Shown: positions 24,226 to 34,589 of the stretch, in pieces
Numbering within the stretch: the first letter of the stretch is position 1
Layout of the letters: the number at the start of each line of letters is the position of its first letter
Assembly (NCBI GenBank): GCA_009760855.2
Contig: WPIO01000002.1
Coordinates: 11,243,501 to 11,307,500 of the forward strand
Direction of reading: 5' to 3'
DNA from: Cristatella mucedo
Taxonomy: Eukaryota; Bryozoa; Phylactolaemata; Cristatellidae
Length of the DNA: 64,000 bases
The notes under the pieces: generated by a model
What the model was told of the DNA's origin: nothing
Seen by the model: only the letters and a program-made list of their open reading frames with translations
The model's database searches: none
Position numbers and translations under genes: made by a program

Positions 24226-24230
24226 CCCGG
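24226..24230. other. Target-site duplication, left (CCCGG)
   Basis: CCCGG directly precedes the left terminus and is repeated at 45202-45206. If the T at 24231 is counted as target, the duplication is the 6-bp CCCGGT, the length usual for Polintons, but the termini then become one base unequal. Confidence 0.8.
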
Positions 24231-24356
24231 TGTTGTAAGAAAAGTCACTTCTTAGGACAATTCCCCTTTCAATCCTTCTCATGCTCACTATCGTTCGCAT
24301 TTCGAAGTCTTGAAAGTGAAATTGTCCTAAGAATTGACTTTTCCTCCAACATTAAA
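24231..24356 (+). repeat. Left terminal inverted repeat, itself palindromic
   Basis: It matches the reverse complement of 45077-45201 at about nine in ten positions. Within it, 24231-24262 and 24320-24351 are inverted copies of each other (32 bp, 3 mismatches, core TTCTTAGGACAATT / AATTGTCCTAAGAA). The inner CTTTCAA/TTGAAAG extends the pairing. Each terminus could fold into a long stem-loop. Confidence 0.92.
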
Positions 24357-24418
24357 TTTTTTGCAAGCTTTGTTAAACTATATAATAGAGTAAGCAATTT
24401 TCAAAATTATATAGAAAA

Positions 24419-24817
24419 ATGCCAGATTTAAGAAAAGATTTTGCCCTTAAAAATATGAAGAGACTATTCAATTTAATAAAAAAAATTAGATCGTGTCTAA
24501 TAAAATTAACAAGAGCTAGATACGCAATTAAATTTATAAATACAGTAATAGCATTAAGAGTAACTGTTTCCAGTACTTATATTCAAATAATCCCAGCTAT
24601 TAGTCATGCAATCACTTTCTTTTTAGCACTATCTGTAATGTTTGTATCAGTTGACGGTGTTCTATCAGAAATAGATAAACGTAAAAGAAATGCTTTAAAT
24701 TCTAATTCTGAAATCATCTCAAAGATTACTAATGCTTTATCTGAGGAGGAAATTACAAAAGAAGAATTTGAAGGACTTGTATTGGGAAGTTCACAAACTG
24801 AAATTAATGTTGGTTAA
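24419..24817 (+). CDS. Small two-helix membrane protein of the viral element
   Basis: An intact 132-residue ORF, the first gene inside the left repeat. A basic N-terminus (KNMKRLFNLIKKIRSCLIK) is followed by two hydrophobic segments (about 39-53 and 56-80, separated by QIIPAISHA). A charged tail ends SEEEITKEEFEGLVLGSS, which resembles a short SHOCT-type oligomerisation motif. No homologue is recognised. It is convergent with the integrase, overlapping its 3' end by 14 bp. It is one of the few unbroken genes here. A membrane role is inference from hydrophobicity only. Confidence 0.6.
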   Translation: MPDLRKDFALKNMKRLFNLIKKIRSCLIKLTRARYAIKFINTVIALRVTVSSTYIQIIPAISHAITFFLALSVMFVSVDGVLSEIDKRKRNALNSNSEIISKITNALSEEEITKEEFEGLVLGSSQTEINVG

Positions 24818-25676
24818 TTACTGGCAACTCCTCTCCAACAAAGCTTCTCTTAACATCATTTACGAAATATCTAGTCGGTCGTTCTCGCAATACCATTATT
24901 CTAACAATAGTATGTTTAGTCAAATTCCATATTGGATCTGTAGCTCTTCTTCTTTTTTCATCTTCTCCTTCACCTGGTTCTAATAAATATCTAACAGTTG
25001 TTCCTAATTCTAATAACTCTTCTTCTCCTCCTACTTTTCTCTTGTATTTTGGTTTCTTTATTTTTACTGTTTTCCCAATTGCTTTAACAGGTTTTTCACC
25101 AATCACTCTTGTAACACAATTGTTTAGATACTCAATAATCTTTGGTAAATTATCAATCCACTCTTTGTTTCTAGTATAATCTCCTTTATTAATTCTTCCT
25201 AATTCCTTTTCATACTGTGTAATAAATGCTCTCTCAGCAACTGTTCTATTCATTCTTTCAACTAATGCAGCACTCTTTTTTGTAGTACCTTCTATAACAC
25301 GTGTTTCATGTATTTTCATTTCTTTAGCAAACTCTCCTTTGAACTCAGATCCTGGATCTACTGTTATATTTTTAGGCCAGTTCACAGGACCTTTACTATA
25401 AATATCTATTATTGCTTGTGTTACTTCTTTAGAAGACTTTGTTTTAAGCGGTCTTCAATCTTTATATCTACTAGCAACATCAATAACACTCAAAGCATAT
25501 TTATATCCGGAACCATTAGGCATATATAGAATATCTGCTTGATGGTTTTCATTAGGTTCAACTACATTAAAGAAACCTTGTGGAATGTTCGTAGGTCTTG
25601 GTTTGAAAACTTGACTTATATCTGAATCAGGATTAAACTTGCCTTTTTTTTCTTTTTTTAGAGTTAAAAACGACAT
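24804..25676 (-). pseudogene. Retroviral-type (rve) integrase, interrupted
   Basis: The frame runs from a Met at 25676 (10 residues inside the longest ORF) to 24804, broken only by an in-frame TGA at 25455-25457. First catalytic Asp in HQADILYMPNG, second in TVDPGSEF, and the Glu in ALVERMNRT, with about 32 residues between Asp and Glu rather than the common 35. The C-terminal SH3-like region is recognisable (KHTIVRIMVLRERPTRYFV then FVGEELPVI), as in Polinton and adintovirus integrases. The protein would join the linear viral DNA to the chromosome using the terminal repeats. Without readthrough, the TGA removes the second Asp and the Glu. Confidence 0.85.
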
Positions 25677-25686
25677 TCTATAGAGA

Positions 25687-26112
25687 ATGGAAATATTTTG
25701 TGGCACATGTTTAAATACATTTAAGGAAATTGAATACCTTGAAACAGGTCATCCTTATTGCCATCCAAAAAGAAAAAGACCAAAACAAAAGTATGAAATA
25801 CGTTGTGATAAATGTGACTTAGATATGAGTGAAACATAATTTGATTCTAGCCTTTAACAAAATAGTGAAATAATCATTTATTCATACTGTAATATAAACT
25901 CTAATTATTATAAAAAAGAAAAACCAACTAAACTATATTCTTTAGTAAAGAAACATTTTAAAAGTGGATGTTATCCAACCTTAGGTATACATAGATGTTT
26001 AGAACATGAATCAATATGTGCTATTTCAAAATTATTCCCACTTGTTAAAGGTAAGCATAAAGCAACAAAGTTAAAAGAGTTAATAGTTTTAATAGTTCAC
26101 TTTGACTTTTAA
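25687..26112 (+). pseudogene. Small zinc-finger-like protein, interrupted
   Basis: ATG at 25687 opens a frame divergent from the integrase. The first 50 residues have CGTC, HPYCH and a second pair CDKCD, a likely zinc ribbon, with a basic stretch (HPKRKRPKQK). In-frame TAA codons at 25837-25839 and 25855-25857 interrupt it. The same frame then stays open to 26110, with further Cys/His (YSYC, GCYP, HRCLEHESIC). It is convergent with the fibre gene at 26089. A DNA- or RNA-binding role is inferred. The family is not recognised. Confidence 0.5.
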
Positions 26113-26912
26113 GGAGGGTACATAACTAACCAAGAGGTTTACCTTTAATTTCCCAAGGATATCAACGAAGTAATACTCAGTTGGCAACCTACTGAAATAA
26201 GCATAATACTTTAAGTTAACACAAGTTGGAGAAGTATTTATAGCTCTTAAATCGCCAGATACTACTGTTGTATCACTATTAGATCTAAGAAATACACAAT
26301 TAGATGATCCGACAACCATAACATTCAGTGTTGTTATTGGTGGAGCAATTTTATTTGTCCATGAGTAAGGTGTTGATAGATTTAGTATTGTATTTAATGC
26401 TTTAGGATCGATTGAGATTGATATTACTTCCGTTATTTTTTCAAGTGTTTTATCTACATAATACTTTGTTCCAAAGTCAGATGGATTAACAGGCTCTGCA
26501 ACATTTGCTATTGAATTTCCACCCATGTTGATATTTGTTGTTGAAGGAAATGCTTTCAATAATACATCTCTTTTCATTCCACCATAAGTAACACAATAGT
26601 CATCATTAAGAACAACTGGATTGGTATTTCCTGAATTCCGAATCTTTTAACATAATTATTTACTTGACTAACATTTACTCCATCAGTAGGATTAATACCA
26701 GCACCAAGATTTGTAATACGTTTATCAACAAGATTAATCGTTATTCCTGAATTAACAACAAAGTTTGCATCAGCATAAGCTTTTGTAACAGCATCAAAGT
26801 CATTAACAGGATCAGCTAAATTTATAATTCTATTTCCATTCGCATCAAGATCTGAAAGAATGAAACCATTATTCTTTGATACATAGTCTTCGTTATGAAA
26901 CTTTTTGTTCAT
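26089..26912 (-). pseudogene. Fibre-like protein 1 with tail-fibre-type repeats, frameshifted
   Basis: Two ORFs (26574-26912 and 26089-26577) are one gene of about 270 residues broken by a frameshift near 26640. The N-terminal half has repeats of the pattern D-x-x-G-N-x-I-x-N-L-x-x-P-V-N-x-x-D-A-x-T-K-x-Y (DANGNRIINLADPVNDFDAV, DKRITNLGAGINPTDGVNV, MGGNSIANVAEPVNPSDFGT), as in phage and viral trimeric fibres. A roughly 110-residue beta-rich end could be the receptor-binding knob. The same layout recurs in the plus-strand cluster at 36257-38985. The function as attachment fibre is inferred. Confidence 0.7.
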
Positions 26913-27051
26913 CGATATAATTATTTATTAATATTTTAGATCTTTCTAACACTTCTTTAACTATTGGAATAATTCTTGAAAACCTAAAATGATCTTCCTC
27001 TTCAACTACTTGCACTTCTACCTTTTTATATAGTATTTGATATCATACCGG

Positions 27052-27720
27052 CTATCTTATATAATTAAATCTACCGTAATCAGAAATTATATTAAATTCA
27101 AAATCAAAGTACTTTTCATCTTTAAGTAAAAACATAAAAAGTGGTTCTCTAATTGGCATATCAAATTCAAACTTGGTAGGTATTCTAACATTACCTGCTG
27201 CTATGTAATCTATGGGTGTGTCATAACAATTAAAACCAGGAATACAAATTTCGAATTCAGAATAGAAACATCTTCTTAGTTTTAACACATACAATCCAAG
27301 TAAACACTGCACTAAATATTGTTTTGGAATAAACTCTTCAACTATCTTCCTACTCCATAAACATTTTATCTCAATCAATGTATCTTCATCTATAATTCCA
27401 TCAGGAGAATATCTATACACTTCATCACTAGTAAAACAATCGTTTGCATTCTCGATCTTTCTATTTAATTTTATTTCTAGAAATTTAGCAGCAATAGGTC
27501 CAAACACTTTTCCGAATAAAATCTGAGGAAATCTCATTGGTTGAGAATTAGAAATATATTTTTCTAGTTTTCTATTTGAAATAAATTCTATATCATAATC
27601 TGTTTGTGAACCAAATATCATATCATTTCCTAGAATAGAATACATTTTGGATCCAGCAATATGTAGCCTCATAGACTTTTTCCATTCATCTGAACCTTGT
27701 ATGCAATTTGTCTTTTCCAT
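27052..27720 (-). CDS. YqaJ/lambda-exonuclease-like viral recombinase
   Basis: An intact 222-residue ORF. N-terminal QGSDEWKKSMRLHIAGSKMY matches the QGS-x-E-W ... R-x-x-x-x-x-G-S-K signature of YqaJ-type nucleases. The PD-(D/E)XK catalytic core is SPDGIIDEDTLIEIKC, followed by the helix with QYLVQCLLGL. Such 5'-3' exonucleases act in viral DNA recombination and replication. Downstream sequence to about 26917 (VEVQVVEEEDHFRF in another frame) looks like the normal C-terminal tail, cut off by a stop or frameshift. The next gene, fibre 1, starts at once after it. Confidence 0.82.
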   Translation of the reverse strand: MEKTNCIQGSDEWKKSMRLHIAGSKMYSILGNDMIFGSQTDYDIEFISNRKLEKYISNSQPMRFPQILFGKVFGPIAAKFLEIKLNRKIENANDCFTSDEVYRYSPDGIIDEDTLIEIKCLWSRKIVEEFIPKQYLVQCLLGLYVLKLRRCFYSEFEICIPGFNCYDTPIDYIAAGNVRIPTKFEFDMPIREPLFMFLLKDEKYFDFEFNIISDYGRFNYIR

Positions 27721-27754
27721 TATATCTAATAATCATAATTTGTTAAATATCTGA

Positions 27755-29307
27755 TTAATTGAAAGTAGACATTCCTTTTGTACAAATAAAAGGTGTTCCA
27801 TTACCATTAGATGTTAGTTCAGCAGTTTTTTCACAGATAGTAATATAATGAATAGTAATTGTTGGTAAATTAGCAGCTGTAATTGCAGGTTGAGCAGGCG
27901 CATCACCAACAGCAGCAACAGCAGAAAAAACACTAGGTATAAAAGAATTGAATTCAATGCTTACATCAAGTTTCGTTGTTTGTCTAATATGTCGATCATT
28001 GAATTGAAGATCAATAACATGAATAGGATTAAGAGATAACCGTTCGGGGTATGTAACACCCACAGGCTCAGTTATTTCATTTAATCCTAGAAATTGTTTC
28101 CTAAATGTAGTAAAATCAAGATAAGCAGTTGAACATTTTTCATCTTTTGGATAACTGCTTCTTAGAACATTAGGATATTGTTTTGATCCATTAGCAATAA
28201 CTGATACGTTTTTTATATCGTAATGGTTGAAAGTACAAGGATTTCCAGTGTAGCTATTAAATTTATTACTATTCTGTGCAGCGAAAATCAGCCATCTAAC
28301 CGTATCAATATTATTCTGTGTAGATAGTCTTTGTAAATTTTAGATTTTGATTGTAATTTTGTATAATCTACTCTGTAGTTAAGTCTAATTTTCTGTGATC
28401 TCTCATTTGAAATTTCAGCAAGTGCTTTTTGCATACTTTCTCGTGAAGAAATACATAGAGCCACTAATCTCATTTTTGTCATACTAATTATAAATGCATT
28501 CCAAGCACCGTTTGCCCCATTACCACCAACTGATCTTGCCGTCATTATATTTGTATTTCCACTCGCACCTGTCATAATAGCATTACAATAATTTCCACCA
28601 GCCCTAATCATTTCAAGAGTAAATTGGGTATTGTAAATAATTTTATTCATATCTGCACAGAATCCAGAAATTCTTGATAATGGAAGTGAAATACTGAACG
28701 TGCCTTGATTATCTGCAAGAACAGTATATAAACCTCTTCTATAAACAAATCCATTATTTGAAGTAGTAGCAGTTGAAGCATTAGGGCTTGTATAAGGATA
28801 CAGTTTAGAATGAATAGTTGCATCAGCAACATTATACATATCATCCATTGAACTAGCTTAATCTTTTTTCCATCCTGTTGCAGGACCTTCAGTTCTATTA
28901 TAATCATTTGGGTAACATAGAAGACCCACAATAGTTAAAACAGTTCCTATATTTTTCGTCACACTTTCAAGCTCTTCAGCACCAAGTCTAACTCTCATGG
29001 ATTTAAATAACCAAGCTCCAGCATTATTAACTAATCGCGCAGCAAGATTAAGATTAGGTGCTAAATATTCACCACCAGCAGCAGTTTGAACTAGAAACTG
29101 TCCTTCAAGTAGAAGATAACCATCTGACAAAAAATAACATGTTTGTTGCTCAGCAGGAATATTGAATATAACTATTTTATCAGTAATAGCATCAGTTTCA
29201 TTACCATTAGTTTGGTGAAATTCTTTATATTGGTAGTCCTTAATTTTATAATCAAGAAAATCAGGATCACTCATATCGAGTATAGTATTGATAGGTGCGC
29301 TCGCCAT
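27755..29307 (-). pseudogene. Major capsid protein (hexon-like, double jelly roll), interrupted
   Basis: Start chosen at the Met at 29307 (MASAPINTILDMSDPD), 19 codons inside the longest ORF. Three open pieces (28858-29307, 28288-28848, 27755-about 28330) form one gene of about 515 residues. Capsid signatures: CYFLSDGYLLLEGQF, ARLVNNAGAWLFKSMRVRLG, the GW-KKD turn, NNGFVYRRGL, FSISLPLSRISGFCADMNK and RWLIFAAQN. These match Polinton and adintovirus hexons, which form trimeric capsomers. An in-frame TAA at 28858-28860 and a frameshift near 28310-28335 break it. The C-terminal half is otherwise long and open. Confidence 0.82.
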
Positions 29308-29341
29308 TCTTTCTCTATGTAAAAAACTAAAAATTAATGTT

Positions 29342-29929
29342 TTACTTTTGAATATATAATCCACGCCTTATTTTCATTCTCATCATTCCACCATATCCAT
29401 CAAGTCTTGGTCTTTCACCAGTAGGTATAACTGATTTGATTACTTTCTCAACTTCTTTATATGTTTTTGGATCATTTTCTTTAAGAGTTTCTAAATAGTC
29501 TTCTACTTCTTCTTCCATTTTTACTTTACGACTTTTTATAGTTTTTGGTTTAAGTTTCTCAAGTATTGCACGCTTAATCTCAAGATCCATTTCTTTAATC
29601 TTTCTATCATAATCCTCTTCTTTTTTTGGTTCCTCAATTTCATATTCTAATTCTTTTTTTCTTTTTTCTTCTTCAAGTTTATCATCCATCTCTCTACGTT
29701 TAACAACATAGTCTTGATCAATCTTTTCTTTCCTTGCTTGTAGTTTAGTAAGTTTCCTTTCTTGATGTATTTGAATTCCTTTATTAGCAATGTTCATTGT
29801 TATACCAGTTAATCCAGTTAAAACAGGTGCTACTTTTCCAACGCCATCTATTACTTTATCTAAAACTCCAGACCCAGAATACTTTCCTCCTCTTATATCA
29901 CCATGACCAACCCTTGCATAACCCACCAT
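29342..29929 (-). CDS. Coiled-coil virion protein candidate with IRGG processing site
   Basis: An intact 195-residue ORF just upstream of the capsid gene. Residues 1-45 contain HGDIRGGKYSGSG, where IRGG|K fits the adenain-type cleavage consensus (I/L/M)-x-G-G-x, then a Gly-rich hydrophobic segment. Residues 50-165 are a highly charged Lys/Glu coiled coil (KEKIDQDYVVKRREMDDKLE). The end is basic with GYGGMMRMKIRRG. Position and composition suggest a minor core or scaffolding protein. No named family is recognised, and no protease gene was found in the element. Confidence 0.6.
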   Translation of the reverse strand: MVGYARVGHGDIRGGKYSGSGVLDKVIDGVGKVAPVLTGLTGITMNIANKGIQIHQERKLTKLQARKEKIDQDYVVKRREMDDKLEEEKRKKELEYEIEEPKKEEDYDRKIKEMDLEIKRAILEKLKPKTIKSRKVKMEEEVEDYLETLKENDPKTYKEVEKVIKSVIPTGERPRLDGYGGMMRMKIRRGLYIQK

Positions 29930-29938
29930 TTATCTATA

Positions 29939-30798
29939 TTACTTTGAAATTTCTATTGTACCTACAACATCTGTTATTGTATTAAGTCTTCTTCCATTTT
30001 GATCTGTTAAACTAATTTTAAAATTGCTCAATTACTCTATAACACCCTTTGTTGGTAAGTACATTATATTTGGAATATGTAAATCAACCTTTTCTCCTGG
30101 AGCAATATCTCCAACGTCAATAATATATAAAGATGAAGATTGCTCTAAAAACCCTTTTCTTTTTTCTATATAATTAAGTTCTGGATCAACTAAATCACGA
30201 TCAACACATCCATTCTACATCATTATCACCATCAGATTTCATTTTATTCCATGCTATATACGTTCCAGCAAAATAGTGTGCTTTTTTATTTATATCATCT
30301 TCTCTTCCATCACCATAATCATAATCAGGAGCAAATGTTCCTTGTTATTTTGTTTTAAAACCTAATGAATCTCCAATATTATTAATAACACCCGGCAAAT
30401 CACTCCCTAGTAAAACAACGTACTCACCTACTACTCTCATAACTATTTTATCACCCTCTCCAACACTAAAAACAATTCCTGTACTATATCTTTTAGAAGA
30501 ATTGTAATAGGACCCCAAACCATCTAGTGATCTATATAATGCTGCAACAATCCTTGTAGAATCATAATATTCTTCTTTAATTGTAACTGAAAAGTTATTC
30601 GCTGAAACGCGATTTGTTTTAAACCAAAGCATATCATTTTTAAAAGAAACAACTTTTACAATGCTTTTACATGTGTAAGTTAATTCCACTCTTCTTAATC
30701 AAACTTTTTATATCCAGATTTAGAACCAATCATTATTGGAGGATAGTTTTATAATCTGTGTTAGACGCCCCTGTTAATTTAAACTTCATTTTCTGCAT
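29939..30798 (-). pseudogene. Penton/minor-capsid candidate, copy A
   Basis: This is one of three tandem paralogues. A Met at 30798 starts KFKLTGASNTDYKT, parallel to copy B (TIRLTGTSSSDCKT). The frame is broken soon after by stops. The main open piece is 30345-30689, with LWFKTNRV and IVMRVVGEYVVLLGSDLP. The end (near 29939) reads FKISLTDQNGRRLNT, the characteristic C-terminal I-x-L-x-D-Q-x-G strand. Similar proteins are found in Polinton-like elements and are thought to be pentons or minor capsid proteins. The role is therefore tentative. Confidence 0.45.
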
Positions 30799-30803
30799 AC
30801 ATT

Positions 30804-31728
30804 TTACTTTTTTTTAATAACTATTGTAGCTACAACATCTGTTATTGCATTACCCTATTTACATTTTGATCTGTTAAAGTAATTTTAAAATTACTCAATG
30901 ATTCTATATCACCCTTTGTTGGTAAGTACATCACATTTGGAATATGTAAATCAACTTTTTCTCCTGGGACGATGTCATCAGTGTAAATGATATATAAAGA
31001 TGACGATTGTTCTAAAAACCCTTTTCTTGTTTCTATATAATTAAGTTCTGGATCAGCTAAATCAGAATCAACACTTATCCATTTTACACCACTATTATCA
31101 GGTAGAATAATTTTATTCCATGCTTTATAAGTTCCAGCGAAATACATAGCTTTTTAAATTGCTTCGTAAGGAGTTCCTCCAACCATATCACGGTCGTGTT
31201 CCTTGTTCATTTGAGTTAAAACCTAGTGTATCTCAAATACTAAAAAATTCATTTTTTTTGAAGAAAAAGAATTAACTCCAAGAAAAACAACACTATGACC
31301 TCCTACCTGCATAACTATTTTATCATCTGTATCAACACTAAATCTTATTCCATTTCCTCTTTCAATTAATAGTGCTGGCGTAGGAGCAGCGGTACTAGGA
31401 GGAATAGGATCTTTTTTCTTAAGCGCTAAAACCGCATTCAAAGCAAGAACAATTTTGTCACTATCATAACTTCCTGAGGTTTTAGTAGTTCCATCTTTTT
31501 TTCCTAAATCAATTTAATGTATTGGGGATCACCAGAATCTGTCATAGAAAACTTAAACCAAAGTCTGTCATTTACACCTTTAACAACGTTTGATATTACT
31601 CTATTTGCATAAGTAAATTCTACTCTTCTTAAACCAACTTTATTATATCCTGATTTTTCTCCTAACCTAATTGGAGGATTTAATGTTTTACAGTCTGAAG
31701 AAGACGTTCCTGTTAATCTTATAGTCAT
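30804..31728 (-). pseudogene. Penton/minor-capsid candidate, copy B
   Basis: Open pieces: 31504-31728 (RLTGTSSSDCKTLNPPIRLG, YNKVGLRRVEFTYANRV), 31223-31441 (a Pro-rich linker PIPPSTAAPTPA and IRFSVDTDDKIVMQVGGHSV) and 30842-31147 (YFAGTYKAWNKIILPD, VDLHIPNVMYLPTKGDIES, FKITLTDQNVN). Stops and frameshifts separate them. It parallels copy A nearly throughout, so the pair arose by tandem duplication. The family is the same as the 31752-32747 gene. Confidence 0.45.
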
Positions 31729-31751
31729 TCCTTATATTAGATTTCAATAAT

Positions 31752-32747
31752 TTATATAACAACAGCAATTTGTTCACCACCAAAATCTAACACTTTTAAG
31801 TTTTGATCAGTAACTTTAATAGCTATATCACTAATAATTTCAGTAGAAACATTATGGTATTCAGGAGTATTTGGTTCGAATACCATCGTATCCCATGGAT
31901 GAAAGTTAAATCCAAAACTTCTTAGAGCTTGAGTTTCATTTCCATTTATAAGACTTGTTCCTGGTGCAACTAAATTAAAATTAACAAGAACAAGTTTTAC
32001 ATCTGCAATACTTACCTGTTCCTCTGAATACAACTTTTTGTTAGGAGTGCAAATAGTTGGTGTAATAGTTGGATATGATTCTGAAAACTTGTTATCAGTT
32101 GTGTAAGCAGGTTTAGTAAAACCAAGTACTTTAGAAATAGAAGACTTAATTGCAATAAAACTCCAACCAACAGGCATACTAATCCATGAGTGTGCAGTAC
32201 CAGTATCAACTCCAACTATATACTTATCAGTTTTTGATCCTGTTTGCGTAATGTAATTATTAATCCTATCAACAATATCAGTATTTAAGTCATCTCTATC
32301 AACGGTAAAAATTCCTGGTTCTATTGTTACAGTTTGATCTGAACCACCTGCATTGCTATAAACAAAAGTGTTGTTAGAGTTAGTGATATTTTTATGGCAT
32401 TAATTCCAACAAACTTCTTAAAACAAACAAATCAACAATATCAGTATTTAAGTCATCTCTATCAACGGTATAAATTCCTGGTTCTATTGTTACAGTTTGA
32501 TCTGAACCACCTGCATTGCTATAAACAAAAGTGTTGTTAGAGTTAGTGATATTTTTATGGCATTAATTCCAACAAACTTCTTAAAACAAACTTTTAAGTT
32601 TTTGTTTCTCAATAAAATAGGAGTATTAATATGTAAATTAAGAGGATTAGAATTTCCAATAATATTGAACACATACCCTTCTTTACTTTCTTGATTAGTT
32701 TTTCTAATAATTTCAAAACGTTTAAGTATCTCTTTCACAGTGCCCAA
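31752..32747 (-). pseudogene. Penton/minor-capsid candidate, copy C, with internal duplication
   Basis: The N-terminal piece 32490-32747 has FNIIGNSNPLNLHINTPILL, the family's n-x-P-I-x-L start. The C-terminal piece 31752-32177 has MPVGWSFIAIKSSISKVLGF and ends TDQNLKVLDFGGEQIAVVI, matching the D-Q-x-x-x-x-x-D-F-x-G-E-x-I end typical of the family. In between, a 163-bp tandem duplication (32268-32430 and 32431-32593, one mismatch seen) plus a one-base loss in an A run throw the frame out. This copy keeps the clearest family features of the three. Confidence 0.5.
32268..32593. repeat. 163-bp tandem duplication within the viral element
   Basis: Copies 32268-32430 and 32431-32593 are identical except for a/t in 'ggtaaaaattcc' versus 'ggtataaattcc'. 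The length is not a multiple of three, so it disrupts the gene. Near-identity implies a recent event or an assembly artefact. Confidence 0.9.
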
Positions 32748-32762
32748 AAGATCACTAATTTT

Positions 32763-34536
32763 CTATATATTAAATAATAGATTATTTATTTTTGCGACGT
32801 AAGATTTCGGTGCTTTTCTAGACCTAGCTAAATAAACTACTGCAGCATTGATTGAATTTACAACTCCTTTATTTCCAGCAGCAAGCTCTCTCAACCATAA
32901 ATAAATCTTATTAAATACTTCTTTATCACTTTTAGCAAACACTGGAACAAATTTTAGTAATTCTTTTAGTAATTCCCGATTTGGGTCATGGTGATTTTAT
33001 ATGATCAATAGTTTTTTTTTCACTCCTTTTTTCTACCTTCTCTAATTCTTTTTGGATATTAGTAAGACTCTCGCCAATATTATCTTCTGTAATTTTTTTT
33101 ATATCTTCTTTCATTGCAGATGACATTCTTCCTGTATGAGATTTAGTACTAATATCAAATAATTTTTGTCTTGTAACCCATGGGTCTTCAATAATTGTAG
33201 GTAAAGTAGCTTCTATAGCAATTGTAAATTGAGGCGTGCTAGGCTCTGTAACACTAGCAGCAGGTTCTATAACACTTGCAGAAGGTTCTGCAACACTTGC
33301 AATTGGTAAAGCCGTTTTATATTTACTGTTTCTTCCTCTCCTCTTTGGAGTACTAGAAGTAATTGGTTCAACTTCTTTTATATTTCCTTTTTTCCTCTTT
33401 GGAGTTCCAGTAGATGGATTAATGTTAAGACTTTCTGCAACTGTTTTTTAAACGCCATCAAGAATTTTTTTTATTTCTGGATTAGCTGCATGAGTCTTTG
33501 CTTGATTTACTCTGTTGATTGCTTTTTCAGGTTTTCCAGATGCAACATCATTAATTGCTGTTTTCAAAACGTTAGAAACATCTTGAGGTGCTTTAGCTTC
33601 TATTGCCTTTCAATTACTTTCAATTAATTTATTACTCTCCATTTGAATTGCAAGTTTAGGTCTTATTACTGTACGTTTATCAACATCAACCTTTCCTAAA
33701 TCATTTTTTGATTCTTCTATCGCACGTTCATTTAGTTTATGTTCTACTTGATCTCTAGCAGCAATTTCAGCTTCAATTCTTACCATCTCTTCATTATTGC
33801 CAAGTATACTTGCTTTACGTAATTTTTCTAAATTTTCAAGCAAGTTTTCTAAATCAAGTGCTTCTTGAACACTTCCTTCATACGGTCTGTTTTCCTTTGA
33901 TACAACTTTCCGTTTATCATTTCTCTCCTATTGATAGCTGATGATAGCTGCCACCATCTTAGCATCTTCTCGAACATAAGCAGGCTGTTTAGGATCAAGT
34001 GCAATACGAGCAGCACTCTCAGCAAGAACAGGGTCTGATAGATTTCGTATTTATGTTCTTCTTGGTTCTGACATCCCTCCTGTCTCTGTGTATGCATGAT
34101 CGTGGATAAGTGCACGATTATCAAGATCATTAACTCCCTGGTAACCTTCTTCCATTCTTTTTGTGAACTGAATTCCTGGTCCTACATAGCTATATCTATT
34201 GGTATTATTAAAATTTCCATTTGTCACAAATTCTGATTTTACTCCTGCTGGTAATTTTGAGTGAAAATCTCTTCCACCACATAGTTTATTGATAAAATCT
34301 ACAATACCAGAACCTACTTTTCTTTTTGGCCTTTAACTGTTTAAGACTAAGATTCAATTGCATTCCTACTCCTTTTGCTTTATACTTTCCTATTCTTCTT
34401 CTTTGAGTGTCTGTTACAAGAATAGATTTAGTGCACTTAGATCAGTGTACTTTAATCTTATAGAGATTGGTTCCTTAGATTTATGAATTAGATCAATGTG
34501 ATGATCAGATAGATCAAGTTTGACTTCTTGATACAT
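32763..34536 (-). pseudogene. Large virion protein with phospholipase A2 domain, interrupted
   Basis: A frame of about 590 codons. Near the N-terminus, after a short basic region, a PLA2 core is visible: YSYVGPGIQF, then VNDLDNRALIHDHAYTETG with the HD catalytic pair and Ca-loop Gly-x-Gly, as in parvovirus VP1 and adintovirus PLA2 proteins. These domains help virions cross endosomal membranes. A long Lys/Glu and Pro/Ser-rich region follows, with the repeat ASVAEP/ASVIEP/ASVTEP (33236-33310), and a helical end (ELLKFVPVFAKSDKEVFNKI). In-frame stops: TAA 34051, TAG 33928, TGA 33610, TAA 33448. Frameshifts lie near 34425 and 33000. Confidence 0.68.
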
Positions 34537-34589
34537 TCTATATAAATTATAATTATATTAAACAATAAAAAAGCATTGAATACTAAAAA

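Noticed and set aside
33849-34130. 93-residue minus ORF over the PLA2 region
   Set aside because: A shadow frame. The neighbouring frame carries the PLA2 motifs, interrupted only by stops.
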